A DNA stretch of 64,000 nt from Candidatus Aalborgicola bjergmarkensis. Its GTDB lineage: Bacteria > Pseudomonadota > Gammaproteobacteria > Burkholderiales > Burkholderiaceae_C. This document shows, in pieces, positions 34,365 to 43,032 of the stretch; position 1 is the stretch's first letter; every line of letters begins with the position of its first letter. The position numbers and the translations under genes are program-made. The stretch is taken from NCBI GenBank assembly GCA_016708725.1, contig JADJFE010000013.1:62001-126000 (forward strand), given 5' to 3'. Under the pieces are notes generated by a model. The model ran no database searches. It was not told the DNA's origin and saw only the letters and a list, made by a program, of their open reading frames with translations.

Positions 34365-34775
34365 ATGCACATCATCCGAAATGACACAACGGCAATCACC
34401 GATGCCGCCATCCGCCAGTTGGTGCAACAACGCATCAGTGACCTTGAAGCATTTGAGACAGGGACTCTGGGCTACTTTCTGGTTATCGAATCAGGAGACA
34501 CATTGAATGCCCTGAGTGCACAAATGGGATTTTCAACAGGAGCCATCATGAAGATCACCAAAGCGCTGCTACGCCCTGAGCGCTTAAACTCGATAGCTCG
34601 TGAGCATGTACACCGGCAGATCAAACTTCTCTCGTGCTGCAGCGTTCCGTTCGGGCATGGGGTTAGCCGAATGTTTACACACGACTTGCGCGACTACAAA
34701 GTAAGTCTTTGTAATAAAAATATTTTTCATATCTTGGCCGTCCAATCAAGCATCGGCGTGACCAATACACGGTGA
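34365..34775 (+). CDS. Hypothetical protein, probably 3'-damaged
   Basis: ATG 34365 follows TTAGGAG. The first ~55 residues (MHIIRNDTTAITDAAIRQLV to LVIESGDTLNALSAQMGF) look like a folded domain with an acidic strand-turn. After that the sequence turns Cys/Arg/Leu-rich without clear pattern, as after a frameshift or deletion. The family is not identified. It lies 43 bases before the deaminase gene. Confidence 0.4.
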   Translation: MHIIRNDTTAITDAAIRQLVQQRISDLEAFETGTLGYFLVIESGDTLNALSAQMGFSTGAIMKITKALLRPERLNSIAREHVHRQIKLLSCCSVPFGHGVSRMFTHDLRDYKVSLCNKNIFHILAVQSSIGVTNTR

Positions 34776-34818
34776 TCTGATTTGTTCATAATTTAGTTTT
34801 AATAGGAGATTGACAACA

Positions 34819-35856
34819 ATGATACCCACGTCTACCCCGACAGATCTGGTATATCTGTCAGACCTGCTACGCCGCATGCCAAAGGCTGAATTGCATATTC
34901 ACATCGAAGGCTCGCTCGAACCTGAACTGATTTTTTCCATGGGGCAGCGCAACGGCATCCCACTCGCCTACCCCAGCGTAGCAGCATTGCGCCAAGCCTA
35001 TGTGTTCGATAACCTGCAAAGCTTTCTGGATATTTACCATACCGGCACTTCGGTACTCAAATCCGAACAGGATTTCTTTGACATGGCATGTGCTTACATG
35101 GCACGGGCACAGGCGGACAATGTGCTGCACGCCGAACTGTTTTTCGACCTGCAAACCCATACCGGGCACGGTCTGTCCCCAGAGAATGTGGTCAACGGCC
35201 TGCACCGTGCCTGCGTGGAAGCGCCCACACGTTACGGCATGACGGCGGCGCTGATCATGTGTTTCCTGCGCCACCTCGATGAACAGGCGGCCTTTGAATG
35301 CCTGGAACAGATACTGCCTCTGCGCGACAAGATTCTGGGCATTGGACTGGCATCCAGCGAGGTCGGACACCCCCCCGAGAAATTTGCCCGCGTTTTCGCC
35401 CGTGCCCGTGAACTTGGCTTCCGATTGGTGGCCCACGCCGGCGAGGAAGCACCCCCAGCCTACATCTGGAGCGCGCTCGATGTACTTCAGGTAGAGCGTA
35501 TTGACCACGGCGTACAAGCCATGCACGATGCCGCTCTGATGCAGCGTCTGGTACAAAATCAAATCCCGCTGACCGTCTGCCCGCTCTCGAATGTCAAGTT
35601 GCGCGTCTTTCCCACCCTGGAGCAGCACAACCTGCTGCGCATGCTGGACGCTGGCATCCTGGCCACCGTCAACTCCGATGATCCGGCCTATTTCGGTGGT
35701 TACATCAATGAGAATTTCACCCAGACATTCGCCGCGCTGGGCATGACGGCACAGCACGCCTACCGCCTGGCACGCAACAGTTTTGCAGCCAGTTTCATTG
35801 ATGCGCCGCTACGCCAACGCTACATGGATCGCCTCGACGCGGTGTTCGCAGCGTAA
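34819..35856 (+). CDS. Adenosine-deaminase-family enzyme, probably adenine deaminase
   Basis: The start ATG 34819 follows AGGAG. The 345-residue metal-dependent amidohydrolase has PKAELHIHIEGSLEPEL near residue 18 (two metal His), VAHAGEEAPP near 205 (metal His and catalytic Glu), RIDHGVQAMHD near 225, VCPLSNVKLRVF, and VNSDDPAYFGGYINENF near 285. SNVKLRVF and DPAYFGGY are, as I recall, typical of the adenine deaminase subgroup rather than true adenosine deaminase. The role would be purine salvage (adenine to hypoxanthine). It is convergent with the kinase gene: the stop codons are adjacent. Confidence 0.85.
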   Translation: MIPTSTPTDLVYLSDLLRRMPKAELHIHIEGSLEPELIFSMGQRNGIPLAYPSVAALRQAYVFDNLQSFLDIYHTGTSVLKSEQDFFDMACAYMARAQADNVLHAELFFDLQTHTGHGLSPENVVNGLHRACVEAPTRYGMTAALIMCFLRHLDEQAAFECLEQILPLRDKILGIGLASSEVGHPPEKFARVFARARELGFRLVAHAGEEAPPAYIWSALDVLQVERIDHGVQAMHDAALMQRLVQNQIPLTVCPLSNVKLRVFPTLEQHNLLRMLDAGILATVNSDDPAYFGGYINENFTQTFAALGMTAQHAYRLARNSFAASFIDAPLRQRYMDRLDAVFAA

Positions 35857-38800
35857 CTACAACATGTGTGCAATCTTCTCAAACTGGTAGTTTTCCATCA
35901 ACGCATCCAGCCGGGTGGCAAGAGCGGGATGGGAAGTGTGTAACTGTTCCACGATCTGACGCAATTGGACCGTATCGAGCGCTTCAGCGGCCTGTTGAAT
36001 CTGGTCTATCGTCTCCCTGGGCAAGACGGATAGGCGCGCGCTGTCTTGTTGCGTGTCACTTCCCGCAACCGCCTGGGATTCGTAGCGGTAGCGCAGACCG
36101 AGCATGTCGCCCATCAGCTGAAACAGCTTGTCTGCTTCGAGCGGTTTTTTCACTGCATCGTCGCAACCGGCGGCAACAATCTTCTGGAGGTCTTCATCAA
36201 ATGCGCTGGCAGTAAGTGCCACGATTTTCACCCTGCCCCCGCCAGGAAGGGCGCGAATGCGTTGCGTGGCCTGGTAGCCATCCATCCGTGGCATGCGAAT
36301 ATCCATCCAGATGAAATCGGGTGCACGGGCCTGGAAATGTTCGATGGCCTGCACACCATCTTGCGCACAGTCCACCACAAATCCAGCCGATTCGAGCAGT
36401 TGTTGCACCAATGTGCGGTTATCCGCGTTGTCATCGACCACCATGACCCGCACACTGCCCCCCTCTTCCAGTGCGATGACAGACCCAGGACGCGACATGC
36501 GCATGCCAATACTGCCAATACTGCCAATACTGGCAGTGGTTTGCGGCAACGGCAGGGTTAGTGTAAAAACACTGCCCCTGCCCTCCAGGCTTTCCACTTC
36601 CAGTCTGCCCCCCATCAACTGGGTGTATTCCCGGCTGATCGTGAGTCCAAGGCCTGTACTCTCACTTCTTGCGATACCGACTTCGGTCTGGTAGAAAGCC
36701 TGGAATATTTTTTCCTGTTCATCGGCGGGAATGCCCGGACCCGTGTCGCTGACCACGAAACAGATTTCGATATTCTCGGTATTGGCTGCAGATCGACTGC
36801 GACAGGCACGCAACGAGATACTGCCCTTATCCGTGAATTTGAGCGCATTACCAAGCAGATTGATCAGTATTTGCTTGATGTGCGGCCCATCACCCTCGAC
36901 GGCTGGCGGCAAATCAAACGCATGCTCAACGTGAAAAGTCAACCCTTTGTCTTCAGCGCGTGCTGCGATCATCTCTTCGACGCTCTCCAGCATGTCGCTC
37001 AGATCAAACGGCGCGCGCCGGATGACTGTGCGGCCCGCTTCGATGCGGGAGATGTCCAACACATCATTGATCAACATCATCAGATGATTGCCGGCACGAT
37101 TGATGGAAGCAATCTTCTTGCGGCTACTCTCATCCAATTGCGGATCGCGTCCGAGCAACTGACTAAACCCGAGAATCGCATTCAACGGGGTACGCAGTTC
37201 ATGGCTCATATTGGAAACAAACATGCTCTTGGCATGGCTTGCGGCCTCAGCCCGGTCCTTGGCGACAGCCAGTTCCAGGGTACGAACATGCACAAGCTCC
37301 TCCAGATGGTGGCGGTACTTTGCAAGTTCGTTATCGCGTTGGCGTATTTGTTGCGCAGTGCGGTTGGCATCCACCAGGCGCCGCAGGCGCTGCAGCAATA
37401 CCGCGTAATGGATCGGTTTGGGAATAAAGTCGCTCGCACCGGCGGCGAAAGCCTGCTCGACGGAGTGGTCATCGTCCAGTGCAGTAACCATCAATACCGG
37501 AAGATTTTGTGCGAGTGTCTGCGCACGAACCATGCTCTGGATTGCAGCACAAGCGGCAAATCCGTCCATCACGGGCATCATGGCATCCATGAGTACCACA
37601 TCCGGCGGCGCAAGCTGAACCATGGCAATGGCATCTTCGCCATTGCCAGCTTCTTCAACCTGAAAACCCTGGCGTTGCAGGAGGAAACGCAAGGTGCTGC
37701 GCGTGCTACGGTCATCGTCAACCACCAGTATCCGGGCATTGGTGTGCGCATCGGACCCCACCAATGCCAATGCCGATCCGTCATAAATCTCGCACTCCAT
37801 CATCCGGACGGTGGCATCCAGTGCGCGACGCAACTGCGGCAGCAGTGGCGCGATGGTCGGCCCTTCCCAGGACTGTGCCTCAACCGTTTTTGCCAGCTGG
37901 GAAAGACCGGTAGCGCCAAGGTTGGCGCTGCTCCCCTTTATCGAATGGGCGCAAACGCGCAATGTCTCGTTGTCACCATCGGCCAGCGCCTGCTCCATCC
38001 GATCCAGACTATGGGATGTATCTTCCAGAAACTGTTCCACGGCCTGTTGCAGTGATGGTCCAAGAATTTGGCGCAGATTATCAAATGTCTTTTTGTCCAG
38101 TAGTTCATCGCTGCGGCTTTCGGCGCTGTCAACCATCGGCGCACGCGCCCCCCCCTCCTGGCACCATTCTCCCAGCTTGGCGCGCAACGCATCCAGCGTA
38201 ATGGGTTTGGCCAGGTATCCATCCATACCAATGGCACGACACTTCTCAACATCGCCGCGCTGGGTATTGGCGGTCATCGCAATGATGGGTATGCGCCGCT
38301 CGCCTTGCCCCTCCTGCGCACGGATACGTGCCGTTGCTTCGTAGCCATCCATTTCCGGCATGTTGCAGTCCATCAGGATCAGGTCGAAGTGCTTCTCGTG
38401 CAATGCAGCCAGGGCTTGTGCACCATTCGACACCAGTTCACAGGCACAACCGCACATCGCCAACATGCCCGCAGCCACCATCTGGTTGGTGCGGTTGTCT
38501 TCTGCCACCAATACCGACACCGACACCGACACCGACACCGATGCCGGCACCGATACCAATGCTACGTTGCCGGATGGCGCTGCAGTGCTTTCAATGCGCC
38601 TGGATACGTCGTCACGAGCCACAACCGGGACGACCGGGGACTCTGCGAAATGACAACGGATATGGAACCAGAATGTGGAGCCAGCACCCAGCTGACTGCT
38701 AAGGCCGATTTCTCCTTGCATCAGGTTCACGAGTTGGCGGCAAATCGCCAACCCCAGTCCCGAGCCGCCATATTTGCGCGTGGTTGAACGATCAGCCTGG

Positions 38801-40149
38801 ACAAAAGATTCGAAGACATCTTGCATTGCCTCCTCGCTCATGCCTACGCCGGTATCGCTGACTTCGAAACGCAGGCGCAAGTCCTTGCGCCCTTCTTCCA
38901 GATCACCCAGCATTCGACTGACTTTGAGTTGCACCACCCCTTGCTCGGTAAATTTGATCGCATTACCCACCAAGTTGGTCAGAACCTGGCGCAATCGCAT
39001 TGCATCACCACGAATATGCACAGGAACCTCGGCAGTCAACTGGTATTCAAGCCGAACATTCTTTCGCTTGACAGTACCTTCCAGCAGGACCATTACCTCT
39101 TCAATCAGATGCCGCAAATCAAAATCCGCATCCTCCAGCTCCAGTTTCCCGGCCTCCATGCGTGAGAAGTCGAGAATATCGGTAATCAATTCGATTAACG
39201 TATGCGAGGACTTCCAGGCAATATCGACGTACTCGCGCTGCCTTTTTGTCAATTGCATTTCCTTGAGCATGTCGAGCATGCCGACAACGCCGTTGAGTGG
39301 TGTGCGAACCTCGTGGCTAACGGTAGCGGCAAACTGGGCTTTCAGCCTTGCGGTACGGATGGCCTGGTCGCGCGACTCGGTGAGTTCTGCCTCGCGCTCT
39401 TCCAGAACGCTCATCATCCGGTTAAAGGCCTGACTCATGGTAATCACGTCACGCGGCCCCCGCAGCGTCGCACGCAAGCCCGACTCACCAGTCTCTGCGC
39501 GTCCCATCAGTACGGCCAGTGCATCCAGGGGACGAATCATGAGCCGCGTCAACACATGAATCAATCCGAGCAGGATCAATGCAAATGACAGGGAAATCAA
39601 TAGGTTGCACACAAGGATCAACGAGGAAAGACGCTGTAATGTCGTCTTTGCCAAAACCACATGCACTTGCCCCAGACGCTGTGGCTTGTGGTCCTGCAGT
39701 TCAAATGGCGATGCCTCGCTACCCTGGTTGCTCAACACCGGGGCACCAAACACCCACGTCACATCCGTCTCGGCCATCAGCATCGGCTGGTTTATTCGAT
39801 TCGCAGGATAGGCCGGCAAATCGGGAATGCCCTTCTTGGTTTGGGCAACCAGATAATTTTGCTCGTCATTGACGATTTCGACCCGTACCACGTCCGGAAA
39901 AGCTAGCGTTCGCAGCACACCCTCGCCTGCATTTTCTGCCGACTGGTACAACAACGCCAAGGTGCTTTGCTGCGCCAGATTGGCAGCGATATGCTGCCCT
40001 TGTTCGATCAGATAGCTACGCAAAAGCCAACCGGCGCCCCATGAGGTTGCCAGGGACGAAAACAATGCCAAGCAAAGTATTGACAAGGTAACCACAACCG
40101 TCAACTGCCTGCCAATGCTGGTGTGCTGCAAGATTTTTTTAAACGTCAT
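35857..40149 (-). CDS. Giant hybrid sensor histidine kinase with two kinase cores
   Basis: The start at 40149 (MTFKKILQHTSIGRQL) is preferred to 40182. The 1430 residues contain, in order: TM helix (about 18-45), a periplasmic sensor, a second TM (about 180-205), HAMP, HisKA with SHEVRTPLNG (His near 277), HATPase, REC1 (LMDCNMPEMDG, Asp near 591), HPt (AHSIKGSSANLG near 735), REC2 (LMDAMMPVMDG near 853), a second HisKA with SHELRTPLNA (near 981) and HATPase, and REC3 (WMDIRMPRMDG near 1280). This could run a phosphorelay within one chain. A divergent response regulator lies 144 bases away. Confidence 0.92.
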   Translation of the reverse strand: MTFKKILQHTSIGRQLTVVVTLSILCLALFSSLATSWGAGWLLRSYLIEQGQHIAANLAQQSTLALLYQSAENAGEGVLRTLAFPDVVRVEIVNDEQNYLVAQTKKGIPDLPAYPANRINQPMLMAETDVTWVFGAPVLSNQGSEASPFELQDHKPQRLGQVHVVLAKTTLQRLSSLILVCNLLISLSFALILLGLIHVLTRLMIRPLDALAVLMGRAETGESGLRATLRGPRDVITMSQAFNRMMSVLEEREAELTESRDQAIRTARLKAQFAATVSHEVRTPLNGVVGMLDMLKEMQLTKRQREYVDIAWKSSHTLIELITDILDFSRMEAGKLELEDADFDLRHLIEEVMVLLEGTVKRKNVRLEYQLTAEVPVHIRGDAMRLRQVLTNLVGNAIKFTEQGVVQLKVSRMLGDLEEGRKDLRLRFEVSDTGVGMSEEAMQDVFESFVQADRSTTRKYGGSGLGLAICRQLVNLMQGEIGLSSQLGAGSTFWFHIRCHFAESPVVPVVARDDVSRRIESTAAPSGNVALVSVPASVSVSVSVSVLVAEDNRTNQMVAAGMLAMCGCACELVSNGAQALAALHEKHFDLILMDCNMPEMDGYEATARIRAQEGQGERRIPIIAMTANTQRGDVEKCRAIGMDGYLAKPITLDALRAKLGEWCQEGGARAPMVDSAESRSDELLDKKTFDNLRQILGPSLQQAVEQFLEDTSHSLDRMEQALADGDNETLRVCAHSIKGSSANLGATGLSQLAKTVEAQSWEGPTIAPLLPQLRRALDATVRMMECEIYDGSALALVGSDAHTNARILVVDDDRSTRSTLRFLLQRQGFQVEEAGNGEDAIAMVQLAPPDVVLMDAMMPVMDGFAACAAIQSMVRAQTLAQNLPVLMVTALDDDHSVEQAFAAGASDFIPKPIHYAVLLQRLRRLVDANRTAQQIRQRDNELAKYRHHLEELVHVRTLELAVAKDRAEAASHAKSMFVSNMSHELRTPLNAILGFSQLLGRDPQLDESSRKKIASINRAGNHLMMLINDVLDISRIEAGRTVIRRAPFDLSDMLESVEEMIAARAEDKGLTFHVEHAFDLPPAVEGDGPHIKQILINLLGNALKFTDKGSISLRACRSRSAANTENIEICFVVSDTGPGIPADEQEKIFQAFYQTEVGIARSESTGLGLTISREYTQLMGGRLEVESLEGRGSVFTLTLPLPQTTASIGSIGSIGMRMSRPGSVIALEEGGSVRVMVVDDNADNRTLVQQLLESAGFVVDCAQDGVQAIEHFQARAPDFIWMDIRMPRMDGYQATQRIRALPGGGRVKIVALTASAFDEDLQKIVAAGCDDAVKKPLEADKLFQLMGDMLGLRYRYESQAVAGSDTQQDSARLSVLPRETIDQIQQAAEALDTVQLRQIVEQLHTSHPALATRLDALMENYQFEKIAHML
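36508..36535 (-). repeat. 9-bp coding tandem repeat in the kinase
   Basis: Three units of CCAATACTG encode Ser-Ile-Gly repeats in the linker between the second HATPase domain and REC3. Changes in number keep the frame. Confidence 0.8.
38512..38545 (-). repeat. 6-bp coding microsatellite in the kinase
   Basis: CGACAC units encode a Ser-Val-Ser-Val run immediately before REC1 (VLVAEDN). Slippage would change linker length in steps of two residues without breaking the frame. Confidence 0.8.
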
Positions 40150-40293
40150 GATCCTTTTCACATCAAATAAACACCTGAACACCTACTTACCACCTGTTTG
40201 CATGCGCACACGGGGTATATTCCCAGGTTCGGCACAACACTCCACAAAACTCCACACCACCCAATCCAACACATCCAGTGTTGCGACGGCAAC

Positions 40294-40899
40294 ATGCTCA
40301 ACCACGACAATATCCTCATTGTTGACGACAATCCGAACAACCTGCGGGTGCTCGACAGCATTTTGCAAGAACGTGGTTACATGGTTCGCCCGGCGTTATC
40401 CGGAGAGATTGCGCTGCGCGCCATCGCAGCCGTAAGGCCGGACCTGATCCTGCTGGATGTGCGCATGCCTGGTATTGACGGTTACGAAACCTGCCGACGC
40501 ATCAAACAACAGGAAAACCTGCGCGAAGTTCCGGTCATCTTTATTAGTGCACTCAACGAAACCGACGACAAACTCAACGCATTCCAGGTTGGCGCAGTCG
40601 ATTTCATCACCAAACCATTCCAGGCCCATGAGGTGCTGGCACGTGTGCAAACGCAAATGGACCTGGTTCACGCCCGCAGGGCATTGATGGAGCATCTGGC
40701 GCAATCCGAAAAGCGCATATCATCCGTGCAGGAAGCGGTAATTGACATCAGCAGCATACAAGCTGCCATTGATACATTCGCAGCCACACACACTACCGGC
40801 GCCAGCGCCGCAGAAATCAGCCAAGTTCTGGACCATATCCGCACAAGCACCGATCTGGCACTAAGCAAACTCGGCAATGCCAACAAGCTGATAATCTAA
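40294..40899 (+). CDS. Response regulator (receiver domain plus helical tail)
   Basis: The start at 40294 (MLNHDNILIVDDNPNN) fits the receiver domain; 40198 in the same frame adds an unlikely His-rich leader. The 201-residue protein has phospho-acceptor LILLDVRMPGIDGYE near residue 52, FISALNE, and DFITKPF. About 70 residues of helix follow with no DNA-binding or catalytic domain. It is divergent from the hybrid kinase and probably its partner, acting by protein contact. Confidence 0.88.
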   Translation: MLNHDNILIVDDNPNNLRVLDSILQERGYMVRPALSGEIALRAIAAVRPDLILLDVRMPGIDGYETCRRIKQQENLREVPVIFISALNETDDKLNAFQVGAVDFITKPFQAHEVLARVQTQMDLVHARRALMEHLAQSEKRISSVQEAVIDISSIQAAIDTFAATHTTGASAAEISQVLDHIRTSTDLALSKLGNANKLII

Positions 40900-40901
40900 T
40901 C

Positions 40902-40955
40902 AAATCGGTCTGCAGCCCCCGTAAAACGTGCGGGTACAGCTATTTTTATGTGAGC
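40902..40955. repeat. ~55-bp repeat, left copy
   Basis: CAAATCGGTCTGCAGCCCCC then ACGTGCGGGTACAGCTATTT and TTATGTGAGCAT. A diverged direct copy lies at 42190-42245. The pair brackets the VapBC-like region. Confidence 0.75.
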
Positions 40956-41097
40956 ATTTGCTACTCGTAGCGGTCGTTTCCCAGCCGTGGGTATAGACAG
41001 TCGTTAAAGATGGTTAAAACTCACTCAAACAAGTCTGGCAAAGGCCATTCGGCTTCGGGGCATGCGAACGAAGTTACTCATGGCTTAATCTTGAAAG

Positions 41098-41515
41098 GGA
41101 TTCAGGCTTCCCACTCAAGGCGGAACAGCACGGCACTTTGTGGGGGTGGCGGGCGTCGATTTCCGGGTGGATTTGTGACAGTTTCTCCGGGATACTCCCA
41201 GCCAAAGCGCTCCTTATACAATAGCTGCCCCCGCTTGCCCCATAAGGCATACAGCCCGATTTGCCATGTAAAAACACTCGAAAACGGCCCGTTTTGCTGC
41301 CTCATGGCGGTATCAGCATCACCTTGACCCGTTTTGAAGGGCAAAATTCAAGGCAAATCTGGCTGTACGCCTTATGTACCAAGCGGGAGTAGCTATGATT
41401 TTTGTAGAGACAGCGCCACAGACGGATGCTCTCATTCAAACGCACCGTGCGGCTTCCCCACGGGAATGACAATGCCTTGCCTGTCCCGCCTTAAGTGGGA
41501 AGCCGGGATTCACGA
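41098..41515. repeat. Composite inverted-repeat region
   Basis: Outer arms: CAGGCTTCCCACTCAAGGCG at about 41104 and, inverted, CCGGCTTCCCACTTAAGGCG at about 41510-41490. Inner arms: ATAGCTGCCCCCGCTTG...CAGCCCGATTTGCC (41221-41272) and, inverted, ATAGCTACTCCCGCTTG...CAGCCAGATTTGCC (41395-41350). It is two diverged copies of one ~180-base repeat facing each other. 40956-41435 otherwise holds no gene. Confidence 0.7.
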
Positions 41516-41852
41516 TGGTGAGCTGCCCAAGCAACATTCGACCATGCTGCATATCTTCGCTGTAAAGGGTGGTGCAGCCGGAGGCCAATAAAAATTGCTC
41601 AACGTTGCTCGTTACCACTTCACAGTTCTGGTACCAAGCCAGCACGTAGGTCTTAATGGTGGCCTCTTCGGTACGAGATTTTTTCTTTAAGTTGCAACAC
41701 ACCTCACGAATGACTTGCGAATTAACCCGTGGGCGGGGTAAACCAAGTAAAAAAGCTTTTGCATTTGCGTATCGAATATCGCCCAGTGCGTCATCCGACT
41801 GCGCCATGGCGTACAGCCAAACATTGCTATCAACGAAAACGTTATCTTTCAT
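41436..41852 (-). CDS. PIN-domain (VapC-like) toxin with internal deletion and altered 3' end
   Basis: The N-terminal PIN motif FVDSNVWLYAMA (first catalytic Asp) and NSQVIREVCCNL are normal. After SNVEQFLLASGCTTLYSEDM, about 25 residues expected between EQFLLAS and the A-GCTTLYSED segment are missing, including the strand-helix with the WDSLI-type acidic residue. The end TIVNP runs into GFPLKAGQARHCH, which is coded by the inverted repeat. Probably an inactive ribonuclease toxin. Confidence 0.65.
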   Translation of the reverse strand: MKDNVFVDSNVWLYAMAQSDDALGDIRYANAKAFLLGLPRPRVNSQVIREVCCNLKKKSRTEEATIKTYVLAWYQNCEVVTSNVEQFLLASGCTTLYSEDMQHGRMLLGQLTIVNPGFPLKAGQARHCHSRGEAARCV

Positions 41853-42057
41853 TAACCTCGTCCCTGCTTAGTGGCACGAAGTTTGGGATTCGAATGGGAT
41901 TCTTCAAAAGCTCGGCCCACGAAGTTTCTCCCAACGTAGTAGCGGGTTTTGGAGCTACTTGATTTCTCTGTACCAGAAATTCAACGAAATCAAACACTTC
42001 AGCTTGCTTTTCTTCAGGCAATACCTGCATACGGTTAATTAGATCGGCGTAACCCAT
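41842..42057 (-). CDS. Antitoxin of the VapBC-like pair (DUF2281-like)
   Basis: The 71 residues start MGYADLINRMQVLPEEKQAE then VFDFVEFLVQR, the usual pattern of DUF2281-type antitoxins. The C-terminus PIRIPNFVPLSRDEVNER would bind the toxin. It overlaps the PIN gene by 11 bases in the usual antitoxin-first order. Confidence 0.75.
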   Translation of the reverse strand: MGYADLINRMQVLPEEKQAEVFDFVEFLVQRNQVAPKPATTLGETSWAELLKNPIRIPNFVPLSRDEVNER

Positions 42058-42189
42058 GTAACCCCCCTAAAAAATGCCGCCCCTGTGCTGTTACCGAACT
42101 TGCGTAAAACGATTTCAACTTGCATCGCGCTTCCAGTGTAAAGCAATGTTGTACGAATGCTAAAGGCACAGCCCCCAATACGTAAAATA

Positions 42190-42245
42190 TCAAATCGGCC
42201 TGTATCCACCGCAGAACGTGCGAAGACAGCTATTTTTATGTGAGC
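42190..42245. repeat. ~55-bp repeat, right copy
   Basis: AAATCGGCCTGTATCCACCG then CGTGCGAAGACAGCTATTTT and TATGTGAGCAT. A direct copy of 40902-40955. 42058-42189 contains the presumed promoter of the antitoxin gene but no clear boxes. Confidence 0.75.
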
Positions 42246-42257
42246 ATAGCAGCCAGG

Positions 42258-42548
42258 CTAGGCATGCGCCGCCTGTGCCACCAACTTGATCCCGAGCGCC
42301 GTGCATACACGCAACACAGTGTCAAAGCGGGGTTTGGCGCCGGGCTTCAAGGCGTTGTAGAGGTTTTCGCGCCCAAGTCCGCTGTCTTTTGCCAGTTGCG
42401 CCATGCCTCGCGCACGCGCCACATACCCAAGCGCACGAATGATTTCGTCACTGTCACCATCGGCAAACACCTGCGCGAGGTATTCTGCTATGGCTTCATC
42501 GCTTACGAGCAGTTCAGCCATATCAAACGGAATGAGTTTAAGCGCCAT
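42258..42548 (-). CDS. Addiction-module antitoxin (HigA-like, Xre)
   Basis: The 96-residue protein has a helix-turn-helix: LGYVARARGMAQLAKDSGLG then RENLYNALKPGAKPRFDTVL and VCTALGIKLV. This is the antidote type found with HigB/RelE killer proteins of the 97-residue kind. It begins 3 bases after the toxin stop. Confidence 0.85.
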   Translation of the reverse strand: MALKLIPFDMAELLVSDEAIAEYLAQVFADGDSDEIIRALGYVARARGMAQLAKDSGLGRENLYNALKPGAKPRFDTVLRVCTALGIKLVAQAAHA

Positions 42549-42551
42549 GAT

Positions 42552-42845
42552 TCAAATCTCCTTTGCCAAATCAATCGCCTTGCGAATGTCGGTCTGCTGG
42601 GTGGACTTGTCGCCACCCACCAGCAGCAACACCATCGTGCGGTTGCGCAATGTGAAGTAAAGCCGGTAGCCCGCACCCACGTCAATGCGCATTTCAGAAA
42701 CACCACTGCCGACTGGTTTCACATCGCCCAGATTCCCGGCTTGCGCCTGGTCAATCCGGCGACCGATGGCCGCTTGCGCACGCAAATCCCGCAATGCCAG
42801 CAGCCATGCAGAGAAGTCCTCGGTTTGTCTGACGATGTACTTCAT
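42552..42845 (-). CDS. Addiction-module killer protein (HigB/RelE-like)
   Basis: From ATG 42845, 97 residues: MKYIVRQTEDFSAWLLALRD, AQAGNLGDVKPVGSGVSEMR, YRLYFTLRNRTMVLLLVGGD, then STQQTDIRKAIDLAKEI. This is the compact RelE-type killer family. The in-frame ATG at 42872 overlaps the promoter region and is less likely. It heads a two-gene operon with the antitoxin. Confidence 0.85.
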   Translation of the reverse strand: MKYIVRQTEDFSAWLLALRDLRAQAAIGRRIDQAQAGNLGDVKPVGSGVSEMRIDVGAGYRLYFTLRNRTMVLLLVGGDKSTQQTDIRKAIDLAKEI

Positions 42846-43032
42846 AGCGCCATTGTATCGAATACCATACACTCAACCAAAAAGAGCCGAATCGTGACTT
42901 TTTTGATACAGAAAACCAAGCAAAACATGCGATGATGCGCGCACACTGGGTTGCGCGCCCTTGAAATTTGCTATACCGCTGCACAACCCTACAATCATCC
43001 GCTTATTGAAAATTCCATGAGGAGATGCCTCC

